This document shows positions 24,756 to 33,513 of a stretch of DNA of 39,801 nucleotides, in pieces. A program made the position numbers and the translations under genes. Location: assembly GCA_945878355.1 (NCBI GenBank), contig CAMCTC010000038.1, forward strand, positions 1 to 39,801, given 5' to 3'. Under the pieces are notes generated by a model, which worked only from the letters and a program-made list of their open reading frames with translations, searched no databases and was not told where the DNA came from. Position 1 is the first letter of the stretch. Every line of letters begins with the position of its first letter. Source of the DNA: Bordetella parapertussis. Lineage in GTDB: Bacteria; Pseudomonadota; Gammaproteobacteria; Burkholderiales; Burkholderiaceae_C.

Positions 24756-26084
24756 ATGGACCTGTTCAACCGCCGCAAATTTCTTGAAGGTTCGGCCGGC
24801 GTTGCCGCCGCTGCCACGATCGGCACCGGTGCCGCTGTCATGGCGCCCGCCGTTCACGCCCAAAGCCTGAGCTTCAAGCCTGAGAAAGGCGCCAAGCTGC
24901 GCGTGCTGCGCTGGAGCCGTTTCGTCCAGGGTGACATCGACGCCTACATGGTCAACGTCAAGAAGTTCACCGAGAAGACCGGCATCGAGGTGCGGGTCGA
25001 CAACGAAGGCTGGGAAGACGTTCGGCCCAAGGCCGCGGTCGCGGCCAACACCGGCGCCGGACCCGACATCATCCTGTCGACCAACGACGATGCCAACCTC
25101 TACCCCGACAAGCTGGTCGACGTCACCGACCTGTGCGAGTACCTCGGCAAGAAGTACGGCGGCTGGTACTCGGCCGGCCAGACCTATTTGCGCCCGGACG
25201 GCAAGAAGTGGATTGGCGTGCCACTGGGTGCGGCAGGCGGGACGATGGTCTACCGCCAGAGCCAACTGAAGGCGGCCGGATTCGACGCCTTCCCGAAGGA
25301 CATGGATGGCTTCCTGAAGATGCTCAAGGCGCTACATGCCAAGGGCACGCCGGCCGGCTTCGCGCTGGGCAATGCCACCGGCGACAGCCTGTGGACCAAC
25401 TGGTTGATCTGGGCCTTCGGCGGCAAACTGGTCGACGCCAACAACAAGGTCGTGATCGACAGCCCCGAGACGATCAAGGCGCTGGAGTTCGCCAAGGAGA
25501 TGTACCCCACCCTCATCCCGGGCACGCTGTCCTGGCTTGACCCGAACAACAACAAGGCTTTCCTCGACGGCCAGGTCAGTGTCACGAACAACGGCATCTC
25601 GGTCTATTACGCCGCCAAGAACTCGACCGACCCCAAGGTTCGCGACCTGGCGGCTGACATCAATCATGCGGCCTTCCCGATCGGCCCGGTCGGCGTGCCG
25701 ACCGAGGCGAATCTGTTCTTCAACCAGATGGTCATGAAGTACAGCAAGTACCCGAACGCCGCCAAGGAGTTCCTGCGCTTCATGATGGAGCAGGAGCAGT
25801 ACGATGCCTGGTTGATGGGCTGTGGCGGCTACATCGCCCATCCGCTCGCGGCCTATGAGAAGAACGCGATCTGGACCGTGGATCCCAAGCACACGCCTTA
25901 CCGCGATGCACTGAAGAACATGCGTCCGTCAGGCTACGCCGGCAAGCTGGGTTACGCATCGGCAGGCGCAGGCGCTGACTTCATCATCCCCAACATGGTG
26001 GCTGAAGCTGCCAGCGGCGCCAAGACGCCTAAGGAAGCGGCTGAGCGTGCTCAAAAGCGTGCTGAGCGCTACTACAAAGTCTGA
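24756..26084 (+). CDS. ABC transporter extracellular solute-binding protein (family 1, UgpB/MalE-like)
   Basis: The 442-residue periplasmic protein starts with a twin-arginine-type signal (NRRKFLEG, then an alanine-rich segment cut after VHA). Export folded through Tat is therefore likely and is less common for sugar-binding proteins. The mature part has family-1 features: LRVLRWSRFVQGDIDAYMV, GPDIILSTNDDANLYP, GVPLGAAGGTMVYRQSQLKAAG, and an aromatic-rich site (WTNWLIWAFGG). The ligand class is inferred to be an oligosaccharide, polyol or similar. A GGAG ribosome site lies upstream of the ATG at 24756. Confidence 0.93.
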   Translation: MDLFNRRKFLEGSAGVAAAATIGTGAAVMAPAVHAQSLSFKPEKGAKLRVLRWSRFVQGDIDAYMVNVKKFTEKTGIEVRVDNEGWEDVRPKAAVAANTGAGPDIILSTNDDANLYPDKLVDVTDLCEYLGKKYGGWYSAGQTYLRPDGKKWIGVPLGAAGGTMVYRQSQLKAAGFDAFPKDMDGFLKMLKALHAKGTPAGFALGNATGDSLWTNWLIWAFGGKLVDANNKVVIDSPETIKALEFAKEMYPTLIPGTLSWLDPNNNKAFLDGQVSVTNNGISVYYAAKNSTDPKVRDLAADINHAAFPIGPVGVPTEANLFFNQMVMKYSKYPNAAKEFLRFMMEQEQYDAWLMGCGGYIAHPLAAYEKNAIWTVDPKHTPYRDALKNMRPSGYAGKLGYASAGAGADFIIPNMVAEAASGAKTPKEAAERAQKRAERYYKV

Positions 26085-26111
26085 CCGACAAGGCCTGATA
26101 TTGCGGACTTG

Positions 26112-26195
26112 CCGCCGCCGCGTCCGAAACTCATGCCTGCGGCGTGTGTTCGACCCGGCGGCGGACCGCAACGCTTCAATGCCACCGTCGGTGGC
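26112..26195 (+). other. Stem-loops between binding-protein and permease genes
   Basis: CCGCCGCCG (26112-26120) can pair with CGGCGGCGG (26156-26164). A second small hairpin joins GCCACC (26181-26186) to GGTGGC (26190-26195), 18 bp before the permease ATG. In many CUT1 operons such structures keep the binding-protein mRNA stable and lower permease expression; that role is inferred here. The 129-bp gap shows no small gene. Confidence 0.45.
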
Positions 26196-26213
26196 TGATT
26201 TTCCTGGGCTTGC

Positions 26214-27119
26214 ATGAAACTGCTTGAGAAATTTCAGAATAGTCGCAACGCGCTCGGCTGGGCTTTCATGCTGCCTGCGACGGTGCTGCTGCTGCTGTTC
26301 CTGACCTACCCGCTCGGACTCGGCACCTGGCTGGGTTTCACCGACGCCAAGATCGGCCGTGCTGGCGAATGGATCGGGCTGGAGAACTTCAGCTTTCTCG
26401 TCACCGACAGCGTGACCCAGTTGGCGCTGTTCAACACGCTGTTCTACACCACGGTGGCCAGTGCGCTGAAGTTCGGGCTCGGCCTGTGGCTGGCGCTGCT
26501 GCTGAACAAGAACCTGCCGTTCCAGAGCTTTTTTCGCGCTGTCGTGCTCTTGCCCTGGATCGTGCCGACGGCGCTGTCGGCGATAGCCTTCTGGTGGATC
26601 TATGACGCGCAGTTCTCGGTCATCAGCTGGGCGCTGCTCAAGCTGGGTTGGATAGACAAGTACATCGACTTTCTCGGCAACCCCTGGAATGCCCGAGTCT
26701 CGACCATCGTCGCCAATGTCTGGCGTGGCATTCCGTTTGTCGCGATCTCGCTGCTGGCCGGCTTGCAGACCATCTCGCCCTCATATTACGAAGCCTCGGC
26801 GATCGACGGTGCAACGCCCTGGCAGCAGTTCCGCCACATCACGCTGCCGCTGCTCACCCCCATCATCGCGGTCGTGATGACGTTTTCGGTGCTGTTCACC
26901 TTCACCGACTTCCAGCTGATCTACGTGCTCACGCGTGGCGGTCCGCTCAACGCCACCCACTTGATGGCCACGCTGGCGTTCCAGCGCGCGATCTCGGGCG
27001 GCGCGCTGGCCGAGGGCGCGGCGATCGCCACGCTGATGGTGCCTTTCCTGCTGGCGGCGATCATGTTCAGCTACTTCGGCCTGCAGCGCCGGGCTTGGCA
27101 GCAAGGCAGCGACAAATGA
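26214..27119 (+). CDS. ABC transporter permease 1, CUT1 (UgpA/MalF-like)
   Basis: The 301-residue inner-membrane protein has about six hydrophobic segments, beginning with LGWAFMLPATVLLLLFLTYP. The EAA loop that docks on the ATPase is EASAIDGATPWQQFRHITLPLL. The C-terminal segment IATLMVPFLLAAIMFSYFG is the last helix. It forms a heterodimer with the next gene product, whose ATG overlaps this stop (ATGA). Confidence 0.95.
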   Translation: MKLLEKFQNSRNALGWAFMLPATVLLLLFLTYPLGLGTWLGFTDAKIGRAGEWIGLENFSFLVTDSVTQLALFNTLFYTTVASALKFGLGLWLALLLNKNLPFQSFFRAVVLLPWIVPTALSAIAFWWIYDAQFSVISWALLKLGWIDKYIDFLGNPWNARVSTIVANVWRGIPFVAISLLAGLQTISPSYYEASAIDGATPWQQFRHITLPLLTPIIAVVMTFSVLFTFTDFQLIYVLTRGGPLNATHLMATLAFQRAISGGALAEGAAIATLMVPFLLAAIMFSYFGLQRRAWQQGSDK

Positions 27120-27988
27120 GCGACAAGAACGACGACTCCAAAGGCATGGACTTCCTGCAGTCGATGCCGCGGCGCTGGGTCACGGTCTACATCCCGATGT
27201 TCATCTTCGTGATCGTGCTGCTGTTCCCGTTCTACTGGATGACGATCACGGCGTTCAAGCCCGACAACGAACTGTTGTCGCGCGACGGCAATCCGTTCTG
27301 GATCATTGCGCCGACACTGGCGCACTTCGAGAAGCTGCTGTTCCGCACCGAGTATCCGGCCTGGCTGTGGAACACGGTGATCGTCTCGGTGACCTCGACC
27401 GCGCTGTCGCTGGTCGCGTCCATCTTCGCGGCCTACGCGATTGAGCGCTTGCGATTCCAGGGCGCGAAGACGGCTGGCGGCGCGATCTTCCTGGCCTATC
27501 TGGTGCCGCCGTCTATCCTGTTCATCCCGCTCGCGGCGATCGTCGTCAACCTCGGCCTGTTCGACACCCGGATGGCGCTGATCCTGACCTACCCGACTTT
27601 TCTGATTCCGTTCTCGACCTGGCTGCTGATGGGCTATTTCCGTTCGATCCCTTACGAGTTGGAAGAGTGCGCGCTGATCGATGGTGCGAACCGCTGGCAA
27701 ATCCTCGTCAAGATCGTGCTGCCGCTGGCCGTGCCCGGGCTGATCTCGGCCGGTATCTTTGCGTTCACGCTGAGCTGGAACGAGTTCATCTATGCGCTGA
27801 CTTTCGTCTCGTCGAGCGAGAACAAGACCGTGCCTGTCGGTGTCGTCACCGAGCTGGTCGAGGGTGATGTCTACCACTGGGGGCCGCTGATGGCCGGTGC
27901 CTTGCTCGGCTCGCTGCCGGTGGCTTTCGTGTACTCATTCTTCGTCGAGTACTACGTCTCGGGGATGACCGGCTCAGTCAAGGAGTGA
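27116..27988 (+). CDS. ABC transporter permease 2, CUT1 (UgpE/MalG-like)
   Basis: The 290-residue inner-membrane protein has six predicted helices, first VTVYIPMFIFVIVLLFPFYWM, and an EAA loop LEECALIDGANRWQILVKIVLPLA. The typical N-terminal TAFKPDNEL periplasmic segment and the C-terminal FFVEYYVSGMTGSVKE of the MalG/UgpE group are present. Translation is coupled to permease 1 through the ATGA overlap. It ends the importer operon and is followed by a hairpin facing a convergent Bug gene. Confidence 0.95.
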   Translation: MSDKNDDSKGMDFLQSMPRRWVTVYIPMFIFVIVLLFPFYWMTITAFKPDNELLSRDGNPFWIIAPTLAHFEKLLFRTEYPAWLWNTVIVSVTSTALSLVASIFAAYAIERLRFQGAKTAGGAIFLAYLVPPSILFIPLAAIVVNLGLFDTRMALILTYPTFLIPFSTWLLMGYFRSIPYELEECALIDGANRWQILVKIVLPLAVPGLISAGIFAFTLSWNEFIYALTFVSSSENKTVPVGVVTELVEGDVYHWGPLMAGALLGSLPVAFVYSFFVEYYVSGMTGSVKE

Positions 27989-27993
27989 GCGCT

Positions 27994-28012
27994 GCCAGGC
28001 CAGTGGCCTGGC
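27994..28012. terminator. Hairpin between convergent permease and Bug receptor genes
   Basis: GCCAGGCC (27994-28001) pairs with GGCCTGGC (28005-28012) around a 3-base loop in the 33-bp space between two convergent stops. It is a likely bidirectional terminator, although no T-run is present. Confidence 0.6.
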
Positions 28013-28021
28013 CTGCGATGC

Positions 28022-28993
28022 TCACTCGGGTTCGATCTTGGCGTCGCGAACCACTTTGGCCCAGCGCGGCGTCTCGGACTTGATCAGCGCGGCAAACTGC
28101 TCGGGTGTGCCGCCGGCGATCTCGTTGCCTTGCGCGAGCATGTTCTCGCGCAGTCCGGCGTCCTGCAAAGCCTTGTTGCCTGCGGCGTTGAGCATCCGCA
28201 CGATCTCGGCCGGCAAGCCTTTGGGGCCGACCAGGCCTTGCCAGTTCAGCACCTCGACGCCGGCGAAACCAGCTTCGCCCATCGTCGGCAGGTCGGGAAA
28301 CAGCGGCGAGCGCGCTTTGCTGGTGATCGCCAGCGGCCGCAGCCTGCCGCTCTTGATCGACGGTATGGCCGCATACATCTGCTCAAACATCATGTCGAAC
28401 TGGCCGCCCATCAGGTCGGTGGCCGCCGCGCCGCCGCTCTTGTAGGGCACATGGATCATGTCGATGGCCGCGACATGCTCGAACAGCGCGCCGCTGAGGT
28501 GATGGGTGCCGCCGACACCGCCCGAGCCGTAGCTGAGCTTGCCGGGTGCGGCCTTGGCCGCGGCAGCCACGTCCTTGACGGTCTTGAACGGCGACTCGCT
28601 GCGGACCATCAGGATCAGCGGTCCGCGCTCGATCAGCAAGATCGGCACCAGGTCGTTGATCGGGTCGAAGCTCAGTTTCTTGAACAACGCCTGGTTGACC
28701 GCCAGCGGTGCGAAGTTGCCCATGCCCACGGTGTAGCCGTCCGGTTTGGCGCGGGCGATCGCGTCGGTGCCGATGTTGCCGCCGCCTCCCGCCTTGTTGT
28801 CGACGATCACGTTCTGGCCCAGGATGCCCTGCATCAGCTTGGCCATCTGGCGCGAACGGTTGTCGGCGCCGCCGCCGGCGGCGTAAGGGCAGATCCAGGT
28901 GATCAGCTTGGCTGGATATTTTTCCTGGGCGCTGCCCAGTCCGGGGAGCAGCAGCGCGCTGCCAGCAGCGCTGATCAAGGTGCGACGCAACAT
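28022..28993 (-). CDS. Bug/TctC-family periplasmic solute receptor
   Basis: The 323-residue product has an N-terminal export signal (MLRRTLISAAGSALLLPGLGS, cut near SAQ). The TTT-receptor core is present: PAKLITWICPYAAGGGADNRSR, VIVDNKAGGGGNIGTDAIARAKPDGYT, IDMIHVPYKSGGAAATDLMGGQFDMMFE, and LPTMGEAGF. It is only distantly similar to the Bug protein at 11641, so the two probably bind different ligands. No TctA/TctB genes are nearby. It lies downstream of a hydrolase gene and a small hypothetical gene on the same strand, with short gaps, so co-transcription is likely. Confidence 0.93.
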   Translation of the reverse strand: MLRRTLISAAGSALLLPGLGSAQEKYPAKLITWICPYAAGGGADNRSRQMAKLMQGILGQNVIVDNKAGGGGNIGTDAIARAKPDGYTVGMGNFAPLAVNQALFKKLSFDPINDLVPILLIERGPLILMVRSESPFKTVKDVAAAAKAAPGKLSYGSGGVGGTHHLSGALFEHVAAIDMIHVPYKSGGAAATDLMGGQFDMMFEQMYAAIPSIKSGRLRPLAITSKARSPLFPDLPTMGEAGFAGVEVLNWQGLVGPKGLPAEIVRMLNAAGNKALQDAGLRENMLAQGNEIAGGTPEQFAALIKSETPRWAKVVRDAKIEPE

Positions 28994-29046
28994 GTTTTGA
29001 AGTCCTTTGGTGCTTGAAGCGGGAGTGATGATGGACGGCGCCCCGG

Positions 29047-29283
29047 CTAGAACCGGCTGCGCGCCTTGCGTTTGTCGAACTCGGCGATCTGTGCTTTGAG
29101 CAGCAACAGCATCACCCTGGCATTGGCTTCGGTCAGGCTGAGCACGGTGTGCGGCTCGCCAGCGTCGTCGCTGTCTTGGGCTCTGGATTGCGGCGCGACG
29201 ATGGCGTCGATGCGCACGTTGATCAGTCCATGGCCGTTGCTCATGGACTTGACCTTCTGGATCTCGATGTTGTAGGTCTTCAT
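29047..29283 (-). CDS. Small conserved-looking hypothetical protein
   Basis: The 78-residue product is of unknown function. Its sequence alternates beta-like stretches (KTYNIEIQKVKSM, GLINVRIDAIVAP) with a C-terminal helix (LTEANARVMLLLLKAQIAEFDKRKARSRF) that ends strongly basic. There are no cysteines and no signal peptide. It sits between an alpha/beta-hydrolase (15 bp upstream) and a Bug receptor gene (53 bp downstream) on the same strand, so it is probably translated in that operon. The ATG at 29283 is preferred; an upstream in-frame start would add five residues. Confidence 0.65.
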   Translation of the reverse strand: MKTYNIEIQKVKSMSNGHGLINVRIDAIVAPQSRAQDSDDAGEPHTVLSLTEANARVMLLLLKAQIAEFDKRKARSRF

Positions 29284-29298
29284 GCTGCTCTCGGGCAA

Positions 29299-30153
29299 TC
29301 AATCGGCTTGGAGGATGAATTCGCGCAGCCGCGCGAAAGCCGCGTCGGGCTGGTCGCGCCAGGTGCCGTGGCCGGCGTCGGCAATGCGCGCGAGCTGCAT
29401 CCATCGCGCCGGCAGCGCGGCGGCGATGTCTAGCGAGTCGGCCATCGGGCAGACCGGGTCTTGCTCGCCTGCCAGCACCAGCACTGGGCAGGCCGCTGCG
29501 GCCAGCCCGGGCAGCAGGTTCATCGTTTGCTGCTCCCCGCTGGCCGACGTGAACAAGATGTCCTCATTGAACAGGGTTCTGCCGCGCGCTTGCGGGTCGG
29601 CTGCCGGTTGGGTGTTGTACAGCGGCGAGCACAGCCGGTTGTACTCCGCCCAGCTCGCGGCCGCTGGCGCGGACCAGAACGCCTGAGCCGCTGCTCTTGC
29701 GGCCAGGCCGCCCAGTTGCTCGAACATCGCCAGCTTGCGTTCAATCGCCATGTGCGGCGAGGTGCTCGACAGGATCACCTTGGCCGCGTGCTGCGGGTGG
29801 CGCGCGATGTAGCGCTGGGCGACGAAGCCACCGAAGCTCTGGCCGAGCACGATGGGTTTGACCACCCCCAGCGCATCGCACAGTCGCACCAAGTCGTCGG
29901 CGAAGTTGTCCAGCGTCCACTGCTCGGGCGGGCAGCGGCTGCTGCGGCCATGGCCGCGGTGGTCGTAGTAGACGATCTGGGCGATGTCGGCGAGCTGCGA
30001 AAACGCCGGTTTGAAGCCCGAGTGGTCATAGCCCGGGCCGCCGTGCAGCAGCACCAGCGTGGGTTTGTCACGCATCACCGGCCCGGCGGCCACGAGACCT
30101 GGCCCTTCGATGTCGACGAAGAGCTGGATATCGGGGGCGATGGTCAGGTGCAT
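29299..30153 (-). CDS. Alpha/beta-hydrolase, proline iminopeptidase/lactonase-like
   Basis: The 284-residue alpha/beta-hydrolase has the oxyanion motif LLHGGPGYDHS, the Asp-rich YYDHRGHGRSS, nucleophile elbow GQSFGG, acid residue in AGEQDPVCP, and catalytic His in DAGHGTW. The HGGPG signature places it near proline iminopeptidases, but the family also includes esterases and C-C hydrolases. Given neighbouring catabolic genes, hydrolysis of a pathway ester or lactone is an alternative. It starts with ATG at 30153 and is divergent from a 3-hydroxyisobutyrate-dehydrogenase-like gene. Confidence 0.9.
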   Translation of the reverse strand: MHLTIAPDIQLFVDIEGPGLVAAGPVMRDKPTLVLLHGGPGYDHSGFKPAFSQLADIAQIVYYDHRGHGRSSRCPPEQWTLDNFADDLVRLCDALGVVKPIVLGQSFGGFVAQRYIARHPQHAAKVILSSTSPHMAIERKLAMFEQLGGLAARAAAQAFWSAPAAASWAEYNRLCSPLYNTQPAADPQARGRTLFNEDILFTSASGEQQTMNLLPGLAAAACPVLVLAGEQDPVCPMADSLDIAAALPARWMQLARIADAGHGTWRDQPDAAFARLREFILQAD

Positions 30154-30196
30154 GGCAGGGTTCCGGGCAGTCTTGCGGAGGTCGAGTCAGTGTTCT

Positions 30197-30258
30197 AACA
30201 CGCCGGGCTGCCCTCGGCGTGTTGTCATGGCTGATACCGACAGACGCGGCGCGCCGCG
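30197..30258. promoter_or_regulatory. Inverted repeat and GC palindrome in a divergent promoter region
   Basis: AACACGCCG (30197-30205) pairs with CGGCGTGTT (30215-30223) around nine bases. Further on, CGCGGCGCGCCGCG (30245-30258) is a perfect 14-bp palindrome. Both lie in the 168-bp space between the hydrolase and dehydrogenase starts, where an operator would be expected. No regulator gene is adjacent, so function is inferred from position only. Confidence 0.4.
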
Positions 30259-30321
30259 CGGTGCACAGTGATGCAATAGCGTTGAAACCAACGCCGATCC
30301 AGACCCCAAGGAGAAAGTCCC

Positions 30322-31245
30322 ATGAACCAACCCCTCGCCATTGGCTTCATCGGCCTGGGCGTGATGGGCGCGCCTATGGCCGGCCATCTGGCCCGCGCCG
30401 GCCACTCGCTGATGCTGCTTGACGCCAACGCCGACACGGCGCGAGACCTGGCAGCGACGCTGGGCGCGAAAGCTGCCGTCACACCGGCCGAGGTTGCCGC
30501 GCGCAGCGACATCGTGATCACGATGCTGCCCAACGGCAGCGTCGTGCAGCAGGTTGCGCTCGGCGAGCAAGGGCTGCTGCAAGCCCTGCGGCCGGGCGCG
30601 CTGCTGCTCGACACCTCGTCGTCCGAGCCCTGGCTGACCCAGGCCACTGGCGCTGCGCTGGCAGCGGTGGGGGTGACGATGGTCGATGCGCCGGTCTCGG
30701 GTGCGGCCTGGGGCGCCGCCGAGGCCAATCTGGTGTTCATGGTCGGCGGCGACGCTGCCAACCTGGCGCGGGTGCGGCCGCTGCTCGACCTGATGGGTCG
30801 CGCGGTGTTCCATCTTGGCGGGCTCGGCGCTGGCCACGCGATGAAGTGCCTGAACAACCTGATCACCGCGATGACCTTCAGCGCCACCGCCGAGGGCCTG
30901 GTGATCGGCAAGCGCTACGGGCTGGACCCGGCGGCAATGGTCGATGTGCTCAACGAGTCGACCGGCATGTCCTGGATCAGCCAGAACCACATCGCCCGGC
31001 GCGTGCTCAGCCGCAGCTTCGACGACCCTTTCAAGCTCGAGCTGATGCTCAAGGACGTGGCGATCGCCAACACGCTGGCGCGCGAGACCGGCAGCTCGGT
31101 GCCGATCGCTGGCCTGGGCCAGCAGCTGTGGCAGGCGGCTGCGCGCGCTGCCGGCCCGGGTGCCAGCGTCAGCGAGCTGGTGCGCTGGGTCGAGCAGCAG
31201 AACGACACACCGCTGAACCCTGGCGCCGAGCCGCGCTGCCACTGA
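30322..31245 (+). CDS. 3-hydroxyisobutyrate dehydrogenase-like NAD(P)-dependent oxidoreductase
   Basis: The 307-residue member of the beta-hydroxyacid dehydrogenase family has the Rossmann motif IGFIGLGVMGAPMAGHLARAGH, the substrate loop VDAPVSGAAWGAAEANLVFMVGG, and the catalytic-Lys segment GAGHAMKCLNNLI with Lys175. Members oxidise 3-hydroxyisobutyrate, tartronate semialdehyde or similar compounds. A good ribosome site (AAGGAGA) precedes the ATG at 30322. It starts a plus-strand run with an MmgE/PrpD gene 10 bp downstream. Confidence 0.92.
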   Translation: MNQPLAIGFIGLGVMGAPMAGHLARAGHSLMLLDANADTARDLAATLGAKAAVTPAEVAARSDIVITMLPNGSVVQQVALGEQGLLQALRPGALLLDTSSSEPWLTQATGAALAAVGVTMVDAPVSGAAWGAAEANLVFMVGGDAANLARVRPLLDLMGRAVFHLGGLGAGHAMKCLNNLITAMTFSATAEGLVIGKRYGLDPAAMVDVLNESTGMSWISQNHIARRVLSRSFDDPFKLELMLKDVAIANTLARETGSSVPIAGLGQQLWQAAARAAGPGASVSELVRWVEQQNDTPLNPGAEPRCH

Positions 31246-31255
31246 AGGAGCCGAA

Positions 31256-32650
31256 ATGCCCAGCCCCGAACAACTGCTCGCAGATTTCGTCTGCCGCTTG
31301 CGGCCTGAGGACATCCCGGACCGGGCCGCGACCATCCTGCGCCAAATGCTGCTGGCCGATGTCGGCACCGCGCTGGCTGGCGTGGCCGAGGACGGCATCG
31401 CGCCGCTGCGCCAACTGCTCATCGAGCGCGGCGGCGCGGCCCAGGCCCGCACGCTGTACTTCGGCGACCGCCTGCCGGCAGCCGCCGCCGCACAGTTCAA
31501 CGCGACGCTGTGCCGCGCGCTCGACTACTGCGATGCGATGGCACCTGGGCCGCACATCGGCTCGGCCTTGATCCCCGCAGCGCTGGCCGCCGCCGAATTG
31601 GTTGGCGGTTGCAGCGGCGCGCTGTTCCTGACCGCGCTGGTGGCCGGTGCCGAGCTGGCCAGCCGCTTCAACCTGAGCGAGACACAGTACGACGGGTTTG
31701 ATCCGACTGGCATCTGCGTCGTGTTCGGTGCCACTGCAGCCGCATCGCGCATCCTGCGGCTCACGCCCGCGCAGACGCTGCAGGCGCTGGCGCTGGCCTT
31801 CAACCGCTGCGGCGGCAGCTTCCAGAGCCATGTCGACGGCTCGCTGGGCGTTCGCATCTTGCAGGGCTGGGTCGCGCAGGCGGCGGTCGAATGCGCGCAA
31901 ATGGCCGCGCTGGGCATCACCGGGCCGCACCAGTTCCTGGCCGGCCACTACGGCTATGCCCACCTCTACGGCCGTGGCAGGCTCGATGTGCAGGCCTTGG
32001 TGGCCGGGCTGGGCAGCGAGTGGCGGCTCGAACGCATGATGTTCAAGAAATTCCCCAGCTGCGGCGTCACGCAGGGTGTGACCGAGTTGGCGCTGCGGCT
32101 GGCCGCGCGCCATGGGCTGGGCGCTGCCGACCTGGCCAGCGCCGAGGTCAGGCTGCCGCCTTATGCGCACCGCCTGGTTGGCCATGCGTTCCAGATCGGC
32201 GCCAACCCACGGGTCGATGCCCAGTTCAACGCCGGCTACTGCGTCGCCAATGTGCTGCTGCGCGGCAGTTCGCAGCTGGCGCATTTCTCGCCAGCCCAGG
32301 TTGCCGAGCCCGCGCTGCGGCCGCTGATCGAGCGCATCCGCGTCGTCGCCGACCCGGCGCTGGACGCGCGCGGCCACACCGCCGTCGACCTGAGCATCAC
32401 GACGACCGACGGCCGTGTGCTGCACGACGGGCTCGACATCGCGCCTGGTTTTCCCGGTGCGGGTCTGAGCCAGGCCCAGCACCTGGCGCGCTTTGACGAC
32501 TGCTTGGCCTATGCCTCGCTGGCCGCTGCCTCGATCGGGCTGCAGCCGCTGGCTTCGGCGCAGGTGCAGGGTTTTCTGGCCGCACTGCCGAGACTGGCCG
32601 GGCTGGCCGATGTGCGCGAGTTGCTGCCGCTGCTGATGGCACCGGTCTGA
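31256..32650 (+). CDS. MmgE/PrpD family protein
   Basis: The 464-residue product belongs to the MmgE/PrpD superfamily, which includes 2-methylcitrate dehydratase and cis-aconitate decarboxylase. Visible landmarks are the N-terminal MLLADVGTALAG, the RALDYCDAMAPGPHIGSALIPAALAAAEL active-site region (family form DFDD.....HPS), FGATAAASRILRLTPAQTLQALALA, and KKFPSCGVTQGVTELAL. The usual DD...H is partly altered (YCDA...PH), so a substrate unlike 2-methylcitrate is likely. It is probably co-translated with the preceding dehydrogenase. Confidence 0.88.
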   Translation: MPSPEQLLADFVCRLRPEDIPDRAATILRQMLLADVGTALAGVAEDGIAPLRQLLIERGGAAQARTLYFGDRLPAAAAAQFNATLCRALDYCDAMAPGPHIGSALIPAALAAAELVGGCSGALFLTALVAGAELASRFNLSETQYDGFDPTGICVVFGATAAASRILRLTPAQTLQALALAFNRCGGSFQSHVDGSLGVRILQGWVAQAAVECAQMAALGITGPHQFLAGHYGYAHLYGRGRLDVQALVAGLGSEWRLERMMFKKFPSCGVTQGVTELALRLAARHGLGAADLASAEVRLPPYAHRLVGHAFQIGANPRVDAQFNAGYCVANVLLRGSSQLAHFSPAQVAEPALRPLIERIRVVADPALDARGHTAVDLSITTTDGRVLHDGLDIAPGFPGAGLSQAQHLARFDDCLAYASLAAASIGLQPLASAQVQGFLAALPRLAGLADVRELLPLLMAPV

Positions 32651-32688
32651 TCGGCGATGATGCGAAGCAAACCTGAGTGAGACAACGC

Positions 32689-33513
32689 ATGCCTTTCATC
32701 CCGTCGATCCTGCCGCCAGCCCAATCCACCCCGCAGTCCTGGTGCTTCGCCTTTGTCGGCAACCAGTTGCTGCTGCCCGAGGACGAGGGGCTGGAGCTGC
32801 AGCCGCTGGTCGCCGCTGCGATGATGGCCGAGGCCAGCGCTTCGCATTACCTGGGCACGCTTGCGGCGATCGACTGTTGGGCGCTGCTGATGCCGGCGGT
32901 GCCTGCGGGTTGGCGCGCGGTGCCGCTGCGCACCGCGATGATGCGCTTCGACGCGGCGAGGGGCGCGCTGGCCGGGCGCGCTGCGCAGCTGCTGGAGTGG
33001 GATCGCAGCCACCGCTTCTGCGGTGTCTGCGGCACGCCCACAGGGCTGCAAGCCGGCGAGCGCGCCCGCGTCTGCCCGGCCTGCAAGCACAGCGCCTACC
33101 CGCGGCTGAGCCCGGCCATGATGGCGCTGGTGTGGCGGCCGGGCGAGCTGCTGCTGGCGCGGTCGCCGCATTACGCCAAGGGCATGTACAGCGCGCTGGC
33201 GGGTTTTGTCGAAGCCGGCGAGTCGCTCGAGGACTGCGTGCACCGCGAGGTCGCCGAGGAGGTCGGCCTGCAGATCCAGGGCCTGCGCTATTACGGCAGC
33301 CAAAGCTGGCCTTTCCCGAACAGTCTGATGGTGGCCTATACCGCAGAGTACGTGTCGGGTGAGATCGTGCCGCAGCCCGGCGAGATCGAGGATGCGCAGT
33401 GGTTTTCGATCGACGCGTTGCCCAGCATCCCGCCGAGGTTTTCGATCTCCGGCCACCTGATCCGCGACACGATGGACGCGATGCGGGCCGGCACTTTCAG
33501 GAGCACAAGATGA
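32689..33513 (+). CDS. nudC: NUDIX hydrolase, NudC-like NAD(H) pyrophosphatase
   Basis: The 274-residue product has the NudC layout: an N-terminal domain, a zinc ribbon (CGVCG and CPACK), then the Nudix box GFVEAGESLEDCVHREVAEEVGL with its RE..EE core. The NADH-specificity motif follows as SQSWPFPNSLM, where the usual form is SQPWPFPxS. NudC cleaves NAD(H) to NMN and AMP and also removes NAD caps from RNA. The ATG at 32689 is chosen over a GTG four codons upstream. It is embedded in a catabolic cluster, and its stop overlaps the thiolase start (ATGA), which is unusual for this housekeeping activity. Confidence 0.92.
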   Translation: MPFIPSILPPAQSTPQSWCFAFVGNQLLLPEDEGLELQPLVAAAMMAEASASHYLGTLAAIDCWALLMPAVPAGWRAVPLRTAMMRFDAARGALAGRAAQLLEWDRSHRFCGVCGTPTGLQAGERARVCPACKHSAYPRLSPAMMALVWRPGELLLARSPHYAKGMYSALAGFVEAGESLEDCVHREVAEEVGLQIQGLRYYGSQSWPFPNSLMVAYTAEYVSGEIVPQPGEIEDAQWFSIDALPSIPPRFSISGHLIRDTMDAMRAGTFRSTR

